Positions 1 through 11,500 of a DNA stretch of 64,000 bases are shown piece by piece; position 1 is the stretch's first letter, and every line of letters begins with the position of its first letter. The translations under genes and the position numbers were made by a program. The notes beneath the pieces are model-generated. The model did no database searches. It was not told the origin of the DNA and saw only the letters and a program-made list of their open reading frames with translations. Origin of the DNA: Ustilago trichophora (lineage: Eukaryota; Basidiomycota; Ustilaginomycetes; Ustilaginales; Ustilaginaceae); NCBI GenBank assembly GCA_900323505.1, contig OOIN01000047.1, positions 558,001 through 622,000 on the forward strand, in the 5' to 3' direction.

Positions 1-941
1 ACTTGGGCTGCTCAAGTGCCAGCCACCCAGACCAACACGGACAAATGACGAATAGGAGAGCTTCGGTGTGCTTGGGCTTGGTATTTTCAAGTGATTGTCT
101 CGTATAATCAGGTTTTGGATAAAGGTGTAGCAAAGAACAGAGTGACCTCTGTGTGGCAACCATGGAGCACCACCTAAGGCTGTGTACAGTATGTGCAACC
201 CATGCAAAGCGGGTCTCCAGTTGACCGTGCGTGCAGAATCATGGCTAGCACACATATGCACTCGCACCAGATCGGTCTTGCAATAGCAACGCCCTTCTCG
301 TGTGATTTGAGTTTACAGCAGCAAAACGGCGCTTTCAGATGGGTATACTGTACAGTACTGTAACAGGATGCATGCAACACAGAGCCGCCGACCCCAACAT
401 TTGTTTTTTCTTTTTCTTGTCTTTTTCTGCGTCTAAACTTTTGACAGGCCGCTCGTTCTCTTTAGCAACCAATTTGGCCGAGGCTAGCGCGACACGCATT
501 CGCACTTCTTCTCTTTGACACTATCACGATTCGAGCACGCCCGATGGAATCTGATTCACATGACTGATTGATTGATAGATTGATTCGATTCGATTTGCAA
601 ATTGAACAAAGTCTCCATCGGAAGGCGCTTATGTTGGCGTTCCCGGACCGATTTGTTTTGCTGTCTTTGGTGTGGTTTTGACAGTTGGCATCTCTTGTGT
701 ACTCTATGTACTGTAAAAGGCGAAATCACGAGCATGTCCGTGTCCGCATTCACACACAAAGACTCGAGTGTCGTTTGTCCTTTACACTAACTCTATCTCA
801 ATCAATATCGTGGGTCTCTTCCATCTACACGTCTTGTCAACCCCTCTCATCTCGGTCGACCATATCAGACACGCAGTAGTAGCGGCTATGCTATAGACTA
901 GCGAGAGCACAACCTCTTCTCTCAAATCACACATATACACC
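1..941. other. Intergenic / upstream region of the LCB3-like gene
   Basis: I see no convincing gene; the short open frames lack codon structure or family resemblance. The stretch holds three copies of a TGTACAGTA/TACTGTA-type motif (183-191, 346-362, 707-715) and a GATT/GATTC tandem tract at about 564-596. The last part before the ATG at 942 is CT-rich, typical of the leaders in this window. Confidence 0.6.
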
Positions 942-3026
942 ATGTCTGCCGCACCTACCACCCTCCACCACCGCCGAGCGCCAGCCGTTCGCGAAGCATC
1001 AACTTCCAGCATCGAAGAAGATCGCAAGATCTCTGGCAGTTGGATTCGCCCCTCCTCTCCTAACCCTCCACCAGCGCTTACCGTCAACACTCAACCCTCC
1101 TCTTCTTCTGCATCCTCGCACTCACGTATCGCTTCCGACTCGGACAACAGGCCTCGTAAGAGAGGTCACATTCAAAAGCACGAAAAGATCCAACGCATCG
1201 GTCTTTTACGCGGCTCCTCCTACGTCAAATCCACCGATAACGACTCGGTCGCCGAGCACGAGCTCACCACATCCATTGGTTTACAGGATGATGCCGTGTA
1301 CGATGCTTATCTTCCGCGTCCGATCGCCTTTTTGCGTAGACTCATCGTTCACGTTTTAAGAATCGAAGCTCCTCTGCACGAGAAACATCAGCGCTGGATC
1401 AGAAGGCCCTGGTTGGATAGGTACTTTGTCAACACTTCGCTCCTCGGAACTCATTCCTTCTTTCTGGTCTTCCTTCCCATGGTCTTTTGGCTGGGAAGCC
1501 CGAGATTCGGAAGAGGGCTCATCAATGTCCTCGCCTTTGGAGTTTATCTGTCTAGTGCGATCAAGGATCTTTTCTGTGTTCCTAGACCATACTCACCCCC
1601 GGTCACCAGATTGACCGTAGGCACGCATCATCTCGAATACGGTTTCCCTTCAACACACTCGACCAACAGCGTCAGCATCGCCCTCTACATCTACCTCTGG
1701 GTACGCAAGATTCGCCAAGCCGCGCTTCTCGACCCTACCACCGCAGCTACTGCTTCCATCTTTGACTCATGGTTCTGGGAGGCCGGTCTCTTCTTCTATG
1801 CAACCAGCGTCGTCTATGGCCGTATCTATGCAGGCATGCACTCGATCATCGACTGTATCGCAGGATCAGCACTCGGCGCCGCCATCACCGCCCTACAGTG
1901 GGCCTTTTTCGATCAGATCGAAGACTTTGTCAAGATCAACAGTTGGACCGTCCCCCTTGCCGTCATTCCAGCTGGTCTGTTGATGGTTTCGGTTCATCCA
2001 CAGCCTGTAGACGATTGTCCATGTTTCGAAGATGCCATTGCCTTTATCTCTGTTGCTATGGGTGTAGCCCTCGCTAGGTGGACCGGTATCCGCTTCGACA
2101 TGATACTCAAGACCGATCCTCTCTTCCACCCTTTCTCCGGCTCTCCTGCGCCTCTGGTCCATCTTTCTACCATCCAATCGACCGTCACCGACACCACGAT
2201 TCCCCAAATCCAATTCCCCGTTGCTGGTCCAGCTGAGCGTTGGATCAAGAATGGCCTGATCATGGTATTTGGTCTGATCAATGTCCTCTTACTTCGAGTC
2301 ATTGTCAAGACGGCGTGCAAGGTCATCCTCCCGCCTACCTTCCGTCTCGTGGACCAACTGATTGGATTCAGCTTGCCCAGAAGACACTATACACCGGCGA
2401 GCGATTACAACAAGATTCCACTCAAAGACCTCAGTGCAGTTCCCTCGGTCATCGATCTACCTTCGCAGATCATTGTGACGGATGAAAATGGCGATTTGCA
2501 GACGATTCAGTCTCCCATTCATTCGCCATCTGCCAGCAGAAGGGGCAGTGCCGATGTTCGAATGGGCGGTGGAGGCTTGAGTCCGCTCTCGACGACAAGT
2601 CCGCTGCTTTCGCGCTCGCCATTGCATTCTCCGGTGCCGTCGAGAAGTACCAGTCCCAATCCGATGCAGATGTCTCGTGCACTAGCAGCAGGAGCAGGAG
2701 TGGGAGCGGGAGGGGCAAAGCGCAAGATTCAATTCACAATCGGTGGTACGGCCAACGGTGCTCATGATGATGAAAATGATGATTCGCCACAGGAGTTGCC
2801 GATCCCATTAACACAGTCGAAAGCTCATCCTGGCTTTGTTCCACCCGACGAGCAGATGGCAAGGAAATTGGCAGCCGAAATCACCTCCACTAGCCCTGCA
2901 GAGATCGAAAAGGAGGTCAAACATTACGATGCCGACGTGCTGACCAAAGTCATTGTCTATACTCACATTGGACTGTTCTCTGCTGGATTGATTCCGGCCT
3001 TGTTTGAACGCTTGGGACTGTCCTAA
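942..3026 (+). CDS. LCB3: Sphingoid long-chain-base phosphate phosphatase (LCB3/YSR3-like, PAP2 family)
   Basis: Predicted multi-pass endoplasmic-reticulum enzyme that dephosphorylates dihydrosphingosine/phytosphingosine 1-phosphate, feeding the base back to ceramide synthesis. All three PAP2 phosphatase signatures are visible: K208-x6-R215-P216 (in KDLFCVPRP), P236-S-T-H239 (usual PSGH, here PSTH), and R294-x5-H300-x3-D304. Hydrophobic segments surround them and continue to about residue 480, followed by a Ser-rich, probably disordered stretch and a last hydrophobic segment at the C-terminus (ending ALFERLGLS). The 130-residue N-terminus is Ser/Pro-rich and cytosolic-looking. The protein has 694 residues, longer than the yeast enzymes (about 400) because of the tails. 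No intron. The start is the first ATG of the frame, in context CACCATGTC. Family assignment is strong; the exact lipid substrate is inferred. Confidence 0.85.
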   Translation: MSAAPTTLHHRRAPAVREASTSSIEEDRKISGSWIRPSSPNPPPALTVNTQPSSSSASSHSRIASDSDNRPRKRGHIQKHEKIQRIGLLRGSSYVKSTDNDSVAEHELTTSIGLQDDAVYDAYLPRPIAFLRRLIVHVLRIEAPLHEKHQRWIRRPWLDRYFVNTSLLGTHSFFLVFLPMVFWLGSPRFGRGLINVLAFGVYLSSAIKDLFCVPRPYSPPVTRLTVGTHHLEYGFPSTHSTNSVSIALYIYLWVRKIRQAALLDPTTAATASIFDSWFWEAGLFFYATSVVYGRIYAGMHSIIDCIAGSALGAAITALQWAFFDQIEDFVKINSWTVPLAVIPAGLLMVSVHPQPVDDCPCFEDAIAFISVAMGVALARWTGIRFDMILKTDPLFHPFSGSPAPLVHLSTIQSTVTDTTIPQIQFPVAGPAERWIKNGLIMVFGLINVLLLRVIVKTACKVILPPTFRLVDQLIGFSLPRRHYTPASDYNKIPLKDLSAVPSVIDLPSQIIVTDENGDLQTIQSPIHSPSASRRGSADVRMGGGGLSPLSTTSPLLSRSPLHSPVPSRSTSPNPMQMSRALAAGAGVGAGGAKRKIQFTIGGTANGAHDDENDDSPQELPIPLTQSKAHPGFVPPDEQMARKLAAEITSTSPAEIEKEVKHYDADVLTKVIVYTHIGLFSAGLIPALFERLGLS

Positions 3027-3201
3027 TTCTCACAAAGCGGCGATGTAAATGAACAATTCTAGCTTTAGACAAAAGAATGTTATACTTATTGCAACGCAGA
3101 GAAACAATGGGAAGAAATGCAGACGTGAACAATGCGTGTGTCTAATGATGAAACATGGAATGTTAGCTAGTAGATGGCGAATTTTGTCTTCTCGATGATG
3201 T

Positions 3202-5091
3202 TTAGTGACGCCAAATCTTAACAACCTTGTCCCTACCACCACTGGCGACTTTGTCGGCGACAAAATCGACACAATACACCTCATCCGTATGTCCAGGCAA
3301 ATCCTTTCGAATCTTGAACGTCTTGATCGGATCCCACAGCTTGAGTGTCGAATCTTTACTTGCCGAGACGAGCAATCTGGAATCGCTCGACCAGGCCAAT
3401 CGGTAGACGGATGCCACATGACCTCGAAGCGTGGCAATGAATTTGCCTGTTTGGGCGTCCCAAAGCTTGACGCTATTGTCAAACGAGGCCGAGGCAATCT
3501 TCTTGCCATCGGGTGAAAAGGCGACGTGGTTGACGGTCTTCTGGTGTCCTGTAAGACGAGCGATGGGTTTCTTGGGGGTCGAGGCGGAACCATTGATTTG
3601 AGGTGGCCACAGGAAAAGTGTGTGGTCGTCGGAACCGGTAATGATGCTTTCAGGGGTGGTGCCGCTTCCGGTGGCTTCCTTGTATCTTTTCAGGGCGGAA
3701 GACTTGGCATCTTCGTCCGAAGGTTGGACGTAGGATGGGGATGAGGATGTGGCGCGACCGGTGTGATCGAAGGGTCCGGTGCGAAGGATAAAGTCGGTGG
3801 ACAGAGCAATGGTGTTGACCCAATGCGCGTGCTCGTTTAGGTTGCGAATCAACTTTCCGCCGTCGGCAGACCATACTTTGACGGTTCGATCCGACGAGGC
3901 CGTGTAAATGGCACCCTCACCACCCCATCGAACGCAATTGACCGAGGCAGTATGTCCACCAAGCACATACTCGCATCGATGCAGAGTCGGATTCCAAACG
4001 CGAACAGTGCCATCTTTGGAAGAAGAGGCAAGACGAGGGTTGGTAGGATTTACATGGATCGGCTCCCACGAGAGCGAGGTGATCCATTTCGTGTGTCCTC
4101 GCAAAGGCTTACCTTGCGGTGCGGCGTTGCGTGCCGCTCGACGAGCCTTGACACCCATCTTTGCGGGTTTATCATCCGCATCTACTGCTTCGCCCTCCTC
4201 GTTCTTGTGCTGTTGTTGCTCTTGCTCGGCCTGCCACTCTTGGTCGACCTGCTTTCCCGTTCGCGAGAGCCATCCTTTGCGACCGGTGAAGTTAGAGTCG
4301 AGCGCCTCCCAAATCCACACTTCCCCATCCATGCCTCCGGTAGCGAGCTTGCGTTCCCGACCTTCCCATTCTGCGCAGAGGACCCAGTTGGAGTGACCGA
4401 CAAGCGTATGCATGGGCGTCTCGGTGTCAAGATCCCAAAGACGAGCCGTCTTGTCACCAGCTCCCGTAGCGAGGAGCGAGCCGGTGGGGGAAAAAGTGCT
4501 GCAGAGAATGGGAGAAGCGTGACCACTCATGGTGCTGGAGCAGCGGCTGACCGGTCGCACTTTGAAGACGGCTTGCGGCTCGAATACGACGGTGAGGGTA
4601 TCTTCCTGGCTGAGACCGAGCTTCTTTGCCGCCTGAGCGTTGAGGACATCTTGGGTGAGCGAATCGTTGATAGGCAGACGAGAGTTGCTCTTGACCAGCT
4701 CTTCCTTCTGCTCCACCTCTCCACCTGCATTGGCGGAAAGCTGCTGAAGATCTACATGGAAAGCATAGGGCAAATCATCATCGTCGTCGTCGTCATCGTC
4801 GCTGCTAGCCTCGGGATCGTCGACCGAGCGCTTCTTGGGACCTTGTGCTTGTTTGAGCTGACGTCTCAGCTGGTTGATGATGGCTTGAAGCTCCTTCTGA
4901 CCTGTTGATGCGGGCAGGTTGATAGTAGGACCGAGCAACGTACCATCCTGGCCTGATTGGAACTGAATGACGAGGGTCTCTGTGGAAGGACCGAGCTGAC
5001 CCTGTGCTTGGAGCAGAGCAGCCTCTCGAGCGGCCTTTTCGTTGACGAGACGTTGCCTCTTGGCTGACCTTTGGGGTATCTGAGTGGCCAT
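3202..5091 (-). CDS. RSA4: Ribosome assembly protein Rsa4 (Notchless/NLE1), WD40
   Basis: Predicted nucleolar/nucleoplasmic factor of the pre-60S particle; in yeast Rsa4 is pulled by the AAA+ ATPase Rea1/Mdn1 through its N-terminal ubiquitin-like domain. Here residues of roughly 30-75 (starting ETLVIQFQSG) match the NLE domain. An Asp run and eight WD40-like blades follow, beginning near residue 180 (GHASPILCSTFSPTG) and ending at KVVKIWRH. Between blades 2 and 3 there is a charged insertion rich in Gln, Glu and Lys. The 629 residues exceed yeast (515) mainly through the acidic run and this insertion. The open frame extends upstream to 5400 but has no ATG before MATQIPQ, so the start is the ATG at 5091. 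The gene is divergent from RRP14 with 608 bp between the two ATGs. Confidence 0.92.
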   Translation of the reverse strand: MATQIPQRSAKRQRLVNEKAAREAALLQAQGQLGPSTETLVIQFQSGQDGTLLGPTINLPASTGQKELQAIINQLRRQLKQAQGPKKRSVDDPEASSDDDDDDDDDLPYAFHVDLQQLSANAGGEVEQKEELVKSNSRLPINDSLTQDVLNAQAAKKLGLSQEDTLTVVFEPQAVFKVRPVSRCSSTMSGHASPILCSTFSPTGSLLATGAGDKTARLWDLDTETPMHTLVGHSNWVLCAEWEGRERKLATGGMDGEVWIWEALDSNFTGRKGWLSRTGKQVDQEWQAEQEQQQHKNEEGEAVDADDKPAKMGVKARRAARNAAPQGKPLRGHTKWITSLSWEPIHVNPTNPRLASSSKDGTVRVWNPTLHRCEYVLGGHTASVNCVRWGGEGAIYTASSDRTVKVWSADGGKLIRNLNEHAHWVNTIALSTDFILRTGPFDHTGRATSSSPSYVQPSDEDAKSSALKRYKEATGSGTTPESIITGSDDHTLFLWPPQINGSASTPKKPIARLTGHQKTVNHVAFSPDGKKIASASFDNSVKLWDAQTGKFIATLRGHVASVYRLAWSSDSRLLVSASKDSTLKLWDPIKTFKIRKDLPGHTDEVYCVDFVADKVASGGRDKVVKIWRH

Positions 5092-5699
5092 GATGGTATG
5101 TGAGGCGACCCTTTCTTGCAAGATAGTGTGCTGTTGAGAGAGAAGAGAGAGACAGAGAGACAGGGAGAGCCTGCGAATACAAAGCTGAGCTTCGTGTGTG
5201 TGTGGAGAACTTCTCAAAAATTTCAGAAGGAAAGCAAAAAAATAAATAAAAAGAGGCAGGGTCCAAATCGGCTTAATGGCCGGCCCGATCTCTGCTCCAG
5301 TGCCGTTTTGGATTTTTTCTTCGTTCTTTTTTTTTGCTTTGCAGGTGCAGACGAAATTTTTGGAATTTCTCGCATCGAGGCAAGCAAAGCGAGAAAGCAA
5401 GAGAAAGCGTTTGTGGTTTGGACGCCATCACTTCCTTCGATAGACTGATACCATACCATCTTCACCTGCTCAAAGTCCATATTCCAAGCTTATAAAGTTG
5501 TTCGACACTATCAGGAGCCAGTACGGAGCTCCAAGATCAGCTCTCCAATCCAAAAACCTTTGTGCCATTCCGGCTGGCATATCACCTCCCTTGGATACGA
5601 TCGTCAAAGCTTAAAGCGGTGGATTTGTCGCCACATTCTTGTTTCGGTCAAAGCAAAGCTCTATCACACAGAAGCAGCGACAGCATTTGATTCGTCATC
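5092..5699. promoter_or_regulatory. Shared divergent promoter of RSA4 and RRP14
   Basis: This 608-bp space separates the start codons of two ribosome-assembly genes. It contains two inverted RRPE-like cores, AAAAATTTC at 5216-5224 and GAAATTTTT at 5353-5361. In yeast the RRPE element (TGAAAAATTTT type) marks ribosome-biogenesis promoters. TATAAAG at 5491-5497 lies about 205 bp upstream of the RRP14 ATG. The elements are visible; their function here is inferred. Confidence 0.4.
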
Positions 5700-7355
5700 A
5701 TGCCAGCAACAAAAGGAGCCTCAACAAAGGCGTCCACATCTACGCTCGCCAACGGCGCAAGCCCAACTACCAAAAAGTCGCCCACAAAAACCGCCAAGTC
5801 GCAACAGACTACCGACGCCATTGAAGCATCTCCATCCACTTCGGCAGCTACGTCGTCCTCTTCCACGCTCTCGGGCAAGTACATTGACACACTCACAAAG
5901 CACAACAGCGCGTTTACCTCGCTCCTCCACCTCATCCCACCCCAGTTCTATCTCACCCGCGACGATGCCGACGATCTCGCCGAGGACGTCTCGTCGAAAT
6001 ACATGAAGAACAAGCGTAAAAAGGCAAAGTCGGAAATCGAGGCAAAGGAACGCAAGGACAAATTGCGAGAGGCCAAAAAACAGCGACTCGATCCGGACAA
6101 CTTTGCGACCGTCACCGACATTCAGGCAGAGCGTGCTGCGGCCAAAGCAGCTCGTGAGGCAGCCGAAGCCGACTCCGACTTGGATATGGATGTGGAAGGT
6201 ATGGTCTCGGTCGAAGATGACGACGAGCATGACCATGCGCATGGTGCTGCAGGCGACACCGACGATGATATGCAAGATTCGGATGTTGAAGATCTGCCAG
6301 CCAAGTCTACCAACACGGCTGCCGCTGCCACTGCTGCTGATTCTGCTGTGCCCAAGCCTATTCAGACAGAAGGCGAACGCAAAGCATCCATCGATGCGCT
6401 CCGAGCCAAGCTTCATGCCAAGATCGCAGGCCTCCAACGTAAACGAGGACTGCCGACCGATGCCAACGATGACGGCTCTGAAGACGGAAGCAGCGTCATC
6501 AGCTCCAAGGATGAGCTGCTTGAGGAACGTCGCAGGCAACGATTCGATGCTCGCGAGCGCAAGAAGCAGGAGAAGAAGGATGCAAAAGCTGCGGCCAAAG
6601 CCGCGGCTAAAGCCAAGAAGGCCGGTGTCGACAATGCACCCAACGGCATCAAGTCAGGCAAGGCGCTCAACGTAGCGACCAAGACACCTGCGCTTCTGGT
6701 CGCCGAGCCCGGCTACGGCGACAAGCGCAACGGTGCTTCTGGATCGGGCGCTTCCAGTATTGACGTCAACGGTGGTTCGATCAACTTTTCCGCGCTTGAC
6801 TTCAACCCGGTAGGTGCTGCGGGCGCATCGCTGCCCGAGTCGTCGGCAGGTGGCAAGAAGAACAAGCTGGCATTGCCATCGGATCCCAAGGCGGCTCTGC
6901 AGGTTCTCGAGGCGCGAAAGAAGCAGGAGGAGGCACGACGCGCCAAACTGGCCGACAAGATGGGAGATGCTCCCGATGCGCTCTCTGCCAAAGTGTCACA
7001 GTACGAGGAGAACAAGCAGTGGGACAAGGTATTGGCTCAGGCGACGGGTGTCAAGATCCGCGACGACGAAAAGTTGCTCAAGAAGGCGGTCAAGCGCAAG
7101 GACAAGCAAAAGGAGAAATCGAGCAAGGCATGGAATGAGAGGCAGCAACAGGAGACGCAGAAGCAGGCCGACCGCCAAAAGAAGCGTCAGGACAACATTG
7201 CCGCGAGAAAGGCGGCCAAGGGTGGCAAGAAGGGCAACAAAAAGGGATCTTCTTCGACCTTGTCCAAGTCCAAGACGCCTGCTGGAAAGAAGCCATCGTT
7301 TGGAAAGGCGCGTCCCGGGTTTGAGGGCAAGAAGATTGGAAGATCCAACAAGTAG
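5700..7355 (+). CDS. RRP14: Ribosomal RNA-processing protein 14 (Rrp14/SURF6 family)
   Basis: Predicted nucleolar protein needed for early 40S/60S maturation and, in yeast, for cell polarity. Two SURF6-family regions are present. The first is an N-terminal block with Y-x-D-T-L-x-x-H and a long basic KNKRKKAKSE patch (about residues 60-130). The second is the Lys/Arg/Ala-rich coiled C-terminus with the hallmark end GKARPGFEGKKIGRSNK. The motif LRAKLHAKIAGLQRKRG (about residue 232) is the conserved Rrp14 helix, and an acidic Asp/Glu stretch lies at about 160-200. Length is 551 residues, no intron. The start is the first ATG in the frame, in context CATCATGCC. The partner gene RSA4 is transcribed away from the same promoter. 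Confidence 0.88.
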   Translation: MPATKGASTKASTSTLANGASPTTKKSPTKTAKSQQTTDAIEASPSTSAATSSSSTLSGKYIDTLTKHNSAFTSLLHLIPPQFYLTRDDADDLAEDVSSKYMKNKRKKAKSEIEAKERKDKLREAKKQRLDPDNFATVTDIQAERAAAKAAREAAEADSDLDMDVEGMVSVEDDDEHDHAHGAAGDTDDDMQDSDVEDLPAKSTNTAAAATAADSAVPKPIQTEGERKASIDALRAKLHAKIAGLQRKRGLPTDANDDGSEDGSSVISSKDELLEERRRQRFDARERKKQEKKDAKAAAKAAAKAKKAGVDNAPNGIKSGKALNVATKTPALLVAEPGYGDKRNGASGSGASSIDVNGGSINFSALDFNPVGAAGASLPESSAGGKKNKLALPSDPKAALQVLEARKKQEEARRAKLADKMGDAPDALSAKVSQYEENKQWDKVLAQATGVKIRDDEKLLKKAVKRKDKQKEKSSKAWNERQQQETQKQADRQKKRQDNIAARKAAKGGKKGNKKGSSSTLSKSKTPAGKKPSFGKARPGFEGKKIGRSNK

Positions 7356-8545
7356 ATGTCTTGACGAGACCTTCTTGCTCTTTTCATGCTTTCTCTTTCG
7401 ACCCTGTCTTGTCTTCCTTGTCACTCTTTTTTTCATCCATCATCTGGCACTGCTCACTGTTGAAACGATTGCCGGCCTACAACATGTACTACTTTAAGCA
7501 TCTCAATACAGCATATAACGAGTCAAATTTCGAACTTGGCAGCGTTTTTGAGATGGCCTTGCTGCAGAGTCGAAGCGTCTGACGGGAGCAAAGGAGGAAG
7601 CATCTGTTGTGCATTGCGGCAATCAGGGTCTTTGGCTTTGATTGATAATGTCTTCTCGCGCGGTAAGAAGATCTCGCAGCTCTTTTTTTTTTTCTTTTCG
7701 TTTTTCAATTTGTCGGCTGAGAGGCACGAGGACAGTGTCTGCAGGTCGAGTCACTTTCTCCAGCTGTCCTACATAGTTGACACCATAACCTACATTGATC
7801 TGTAGCACCATCAACTCAGCCCACATGAGCAGTGGAGTCAGGACAGGTATCCACGATGCAGCTGAAGTTGGAGGATCAAAGCAACAGCCAGGAAGCCACC
7901 GGAGAAGAGAGTGAGCAAAGGGCACTGAGCAAGCGAGTATCAACCAAGGTTGCCAAAGCACGGCTGCTACGCTACGGCAATGTGATTTTGTGTGAGACAA
8001 AAAGCGGTACACTGTCCAAGTGCCCACTTGTGCTCAATTGGGCGGCATGCAATTGGCTGTGAGTGCATCACCCTCTTTCAATTCCTTTCTTCTGGCTTCT
8101 CACTCCCACAGCTCATACCATACACGAAACCCACTGTTTTCCTTCCTTTCCTCCCCATCACATCCTACTCGCTTCGTTCGTTGGGTTGCTTTCCTTCAAG
8201 TTGTCTGCTTGGCCAGTTACGCGCACAGACGGCGTTGCAAGGTCGAGCTCATCACGACAACCGATCCCTTCAACCAAGCTTCGACTCTCTCAAAGCCATC
8301 TACACAACCGAGGTTGCTCCCCACGCTATTCCGATCCATCAGCTCTTTTGCCAACGTCAACTTTTCGGGTTGGCGCCACCTTGGACTGTCTGCTTGACGC
8401 TTCCTGTCTTTTCTCCGCGGTCAACATCCGTGCAGCAGAGCAAGACCAGTAGCGTCAGCAGCTTCATAAAGACTGCTTCGCTCGCTCACTGTCACCGGTA
8501 TTGCTGACACGTCTCCTTCGTCTGACGTCCTTCACCTCTCCCAAA
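7356..8545. other. Intergenic region and AROM leader
   Basis: I see no recognisable gene. Open frames on both strands at 7.6-8.1 kb lack a family match. The last 500 bases before the AROM ATG are CT-rich, as expected of a long 5' leader; a homopolymeric T run lies near 7684-7693. Confidence 0.55.
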
Positions 8546-11500
8546 ATGCCATCGGCGCAAGCGGCTTCTCAGCAGGAGCAGCCTGTCCTCAGGACAAAGA
8601 CGCCCTCGTACCACGCTCCACCTTCCACTGATCCGCTCTCGGGTGCCACGATTCACACGCTCCGTTGCCTCGACACCCCCATTCATCTTGGCTACCACCT
8701 TATCCCTCACATCGCCAAGACCTTGCTCAGCACCCTTCCTTCCTCCACCTACGTCCTCATCACCGACCAAAACCTCGAGTCAAGATGCAGCGTCACCACC
8801 GCCTTTCGTCGCGAGTTTGAAAAGGCCGCTGCCGACCTCGCCTCGGCTCACACCTGGAGGCTACTCACCAAGGTCATCCCACCCGGCGAGGCTTCCAAGA
8901 GCCGTGAGGGCAAGAACGACATTGAAGACTGGATGCTCGAGCACCGTGTCACCCGCGATGCCGTCGTCCTTGCCGTCGGTGGTGGTGTCATTGGTGACCT
9001 TGTCGGTTTCGTAGCTGCCACCTTTATGCGTGGTCTCAAATTTGTCCAGATCCCCACCACCCTTCTCGCTATGGTCGACTCGGCTGTCGGAGGCAAGACC
9101 GCCATTGACCATCCGCTCGGCAAGAACCTCATCGGCAGCTTCCACCAGCCCAACTATGTTTTCATCGATGCAGCCTGGCTCAAGACCCTCCCACCACGCG
9201 AATTCAGCAACGGTATGGCCGAAGTGGTCAAGACGGCTGCCATCTGGGATCCCATCGACTTTGCCAAGCTCGAGTCCAGTGCTCCTGCCATTCGTTCGGC
9301 TGTCCTCGGTCCTTTCGCCAAGGATGCTCCCCTCGACCAGGGAAGGACGCTCGATACGCGCACCGAGTCGCAGTCGCTTCTGCTCGACGTCATCCGCGGC
9401 TCGGTCGGTGTCAAGGCTCACATTGTCACCATCGATGAGAAGGAGACTGGTCTTCGCAACCTCGTCAACTTTGGTCACACCATCGGCCACGCCATCGAGG
9501 CCGTCCTCACTCCCGAGATGCTTCACGGAGAGTGCATCTCTATCGGTATGATCCTCGAAGCCGAGGTCGCTCGCTACATGCACGGCCTCAGCCAGGTTGC
9601 AATTGGCCGTCTCACCCGTTGCCTCAAGGAGTACGATCTTCCTGTCACCCTCTCAGACTCGCGCGTAACTCGTCTCGCCAAGTCGCTCGATGTCACCGTG
9701 GACCGTCTCCTCGATATCATGAAGGTCGACAAGAAGAACTCAGGTACCAACAAAAAGATTGTCCTTCTCAGCTCCATCGGTGACACGGTCGAAGACAAGG
9801 CTTCCACCGTCAGCGATGACATTATCCGCCGTGTTCTCTCCCTCGGCGCTACCGTTACGCCCATCCTCGAGCAGCCCAACAATCCAAAGGTCACTCTCTC
9901 CACTCCTGGATCCAAGTCCATCTCCAACCGTGCCCTCGTCCTCGCTGCCCTTGCTGGCAACACCTGCCGTCTCCGCAACATGCTCCACTCGGACGACACC
10001 CAGGTCATGATGGCCGGTCTTCACGACCTCCAAGCCGCTCGCTTCGAGTTTGAAGATGGAGGAGAGACCATTGTCGTTCATGGCAACGGTGGCGCTCTTC
10101 GACGCCCCGCCAACGACAAGCAGATCTACCTCCAGAACGCCGGTACCGCCGCACGTTTCATGGCCACCGTCGTCAGCCTCGTCGAGAACGATGGCAACCA
10201 GCAGCCCGTTGTCATCACCGGCAACAAGCGCATGAAGGAGCGTCCTATCGGTGCCCTGGTCGACGCGCTTCGATCCAACGGTACCGCCATCGACTATCTT
10301 GAGGGTCAGGGCTGCTTGCCGCTCGCCGTCAAGGGTACTCGGCGTGGTTTCAAGGGTGGCAAGATTCAGCTCTCGGCCACCATCTCGTCGCAGTACGTCT
10401 CGTCGATCCTCCTCTGTGCCCCCTATGCTGCAGAGGAGGTCGTGCTCGAGTTGGTGGGCGGACAGGTCATTTCGCAGCTCTACATCGACATGACCATTGC
10501 CATGATGGCCACCTTTGGCATCAAGGTTGAGCGCCTCCTTGACTCGGCTACTGGCCGACCTTCCAACACCTACCGCATCCCCAAGGGCCAATACGTCTCG
10601 CCTGACATCTATGACATCGAGAGCGATGCCAGCAGCGCCACCTACCCTCTCGCCATCGCTGCTATCACCGGCACCGAGTGCACCGTTCCCAACATCGGCT
10701 CGGCTTCGCTCCAGGGAGATGCCCGCTTCGCCAAGGAGGTCCTCGAGCCCATGGGCTGCACCGTCGTTCAAACCGCCACTTCGACCACCGTCATCGGTCC
10801 CAAGGTCGGACAGCTGCGGCAGATCGGATTGGTCGACATGGAACCTATGACTGACGCCTTCCTCACCGCTTCGGTCCTCCTCGCCGTTGCAGCTCAGCCC
10901 CCTGCCAAGGGCTCCACTTCGACCGCCCGCCCATCCACCCGCATCACGGGAATTGCCAACCAGCGTGTCAAGGAGTGCAACCGTATCCGCGCTATGATGG
11001 ACGAGCTTGCCAAATTCGGTGTCGACACCAAGGAGCACGAGGACGGTCTCGAGATCTTTGGCATTGACTACCGCCAGCTCCGCGCCAACGTCCGCGTCCA
11101 CTGCTACGACGACCACCGTGTGGCTATGGCCTTCTCGGTCCTTGCCAGCTTGGCTCCCGGTGCCATCCTCGAAGAGAAGCGATGTGTCGAAAAGACCTGG
11201 CCCAACTGGTGGGATGATCTTGAGCGAAAGCTCGGCATCCGTGCCCATGGTGTCGACCCAGAGTGCTCGCCGAGCTTGTGCATCTCCCCTTCGCACTTCA
11301 CCAAGACAAACAACACGAATGCCAACGGAAAACAGCCTGTCTCGCTATCCCAGCTGACGACCAGTCGGGCGACGACCCCGCGCAAATACAGCAAAGATGC
11401 CAGCATCATTTGTATTGGCATGCGTGCTTCCGGCAAGACTTTCTTGGGTGCCATCGGGGCTGCTGCGCTCGGACGCACCTTTGTGGATGCTGATGTGGTC

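Noticed and set aside
7623..8027. A 134-codon minus-strand frame before ARO1
   Set aside because: It does not resemble any family, and its C-terminal Lys run is coded by the T-rich tract; there is no support for transcription.
9740..11296. A 518-codon open frame antisense to ARO1
   Set aside because: It is a mirror of the AROM coding frame with strong codon bias; its composition (Gly/Asp/Val/Leu) is typical of an antisense shadow and it matches no family.
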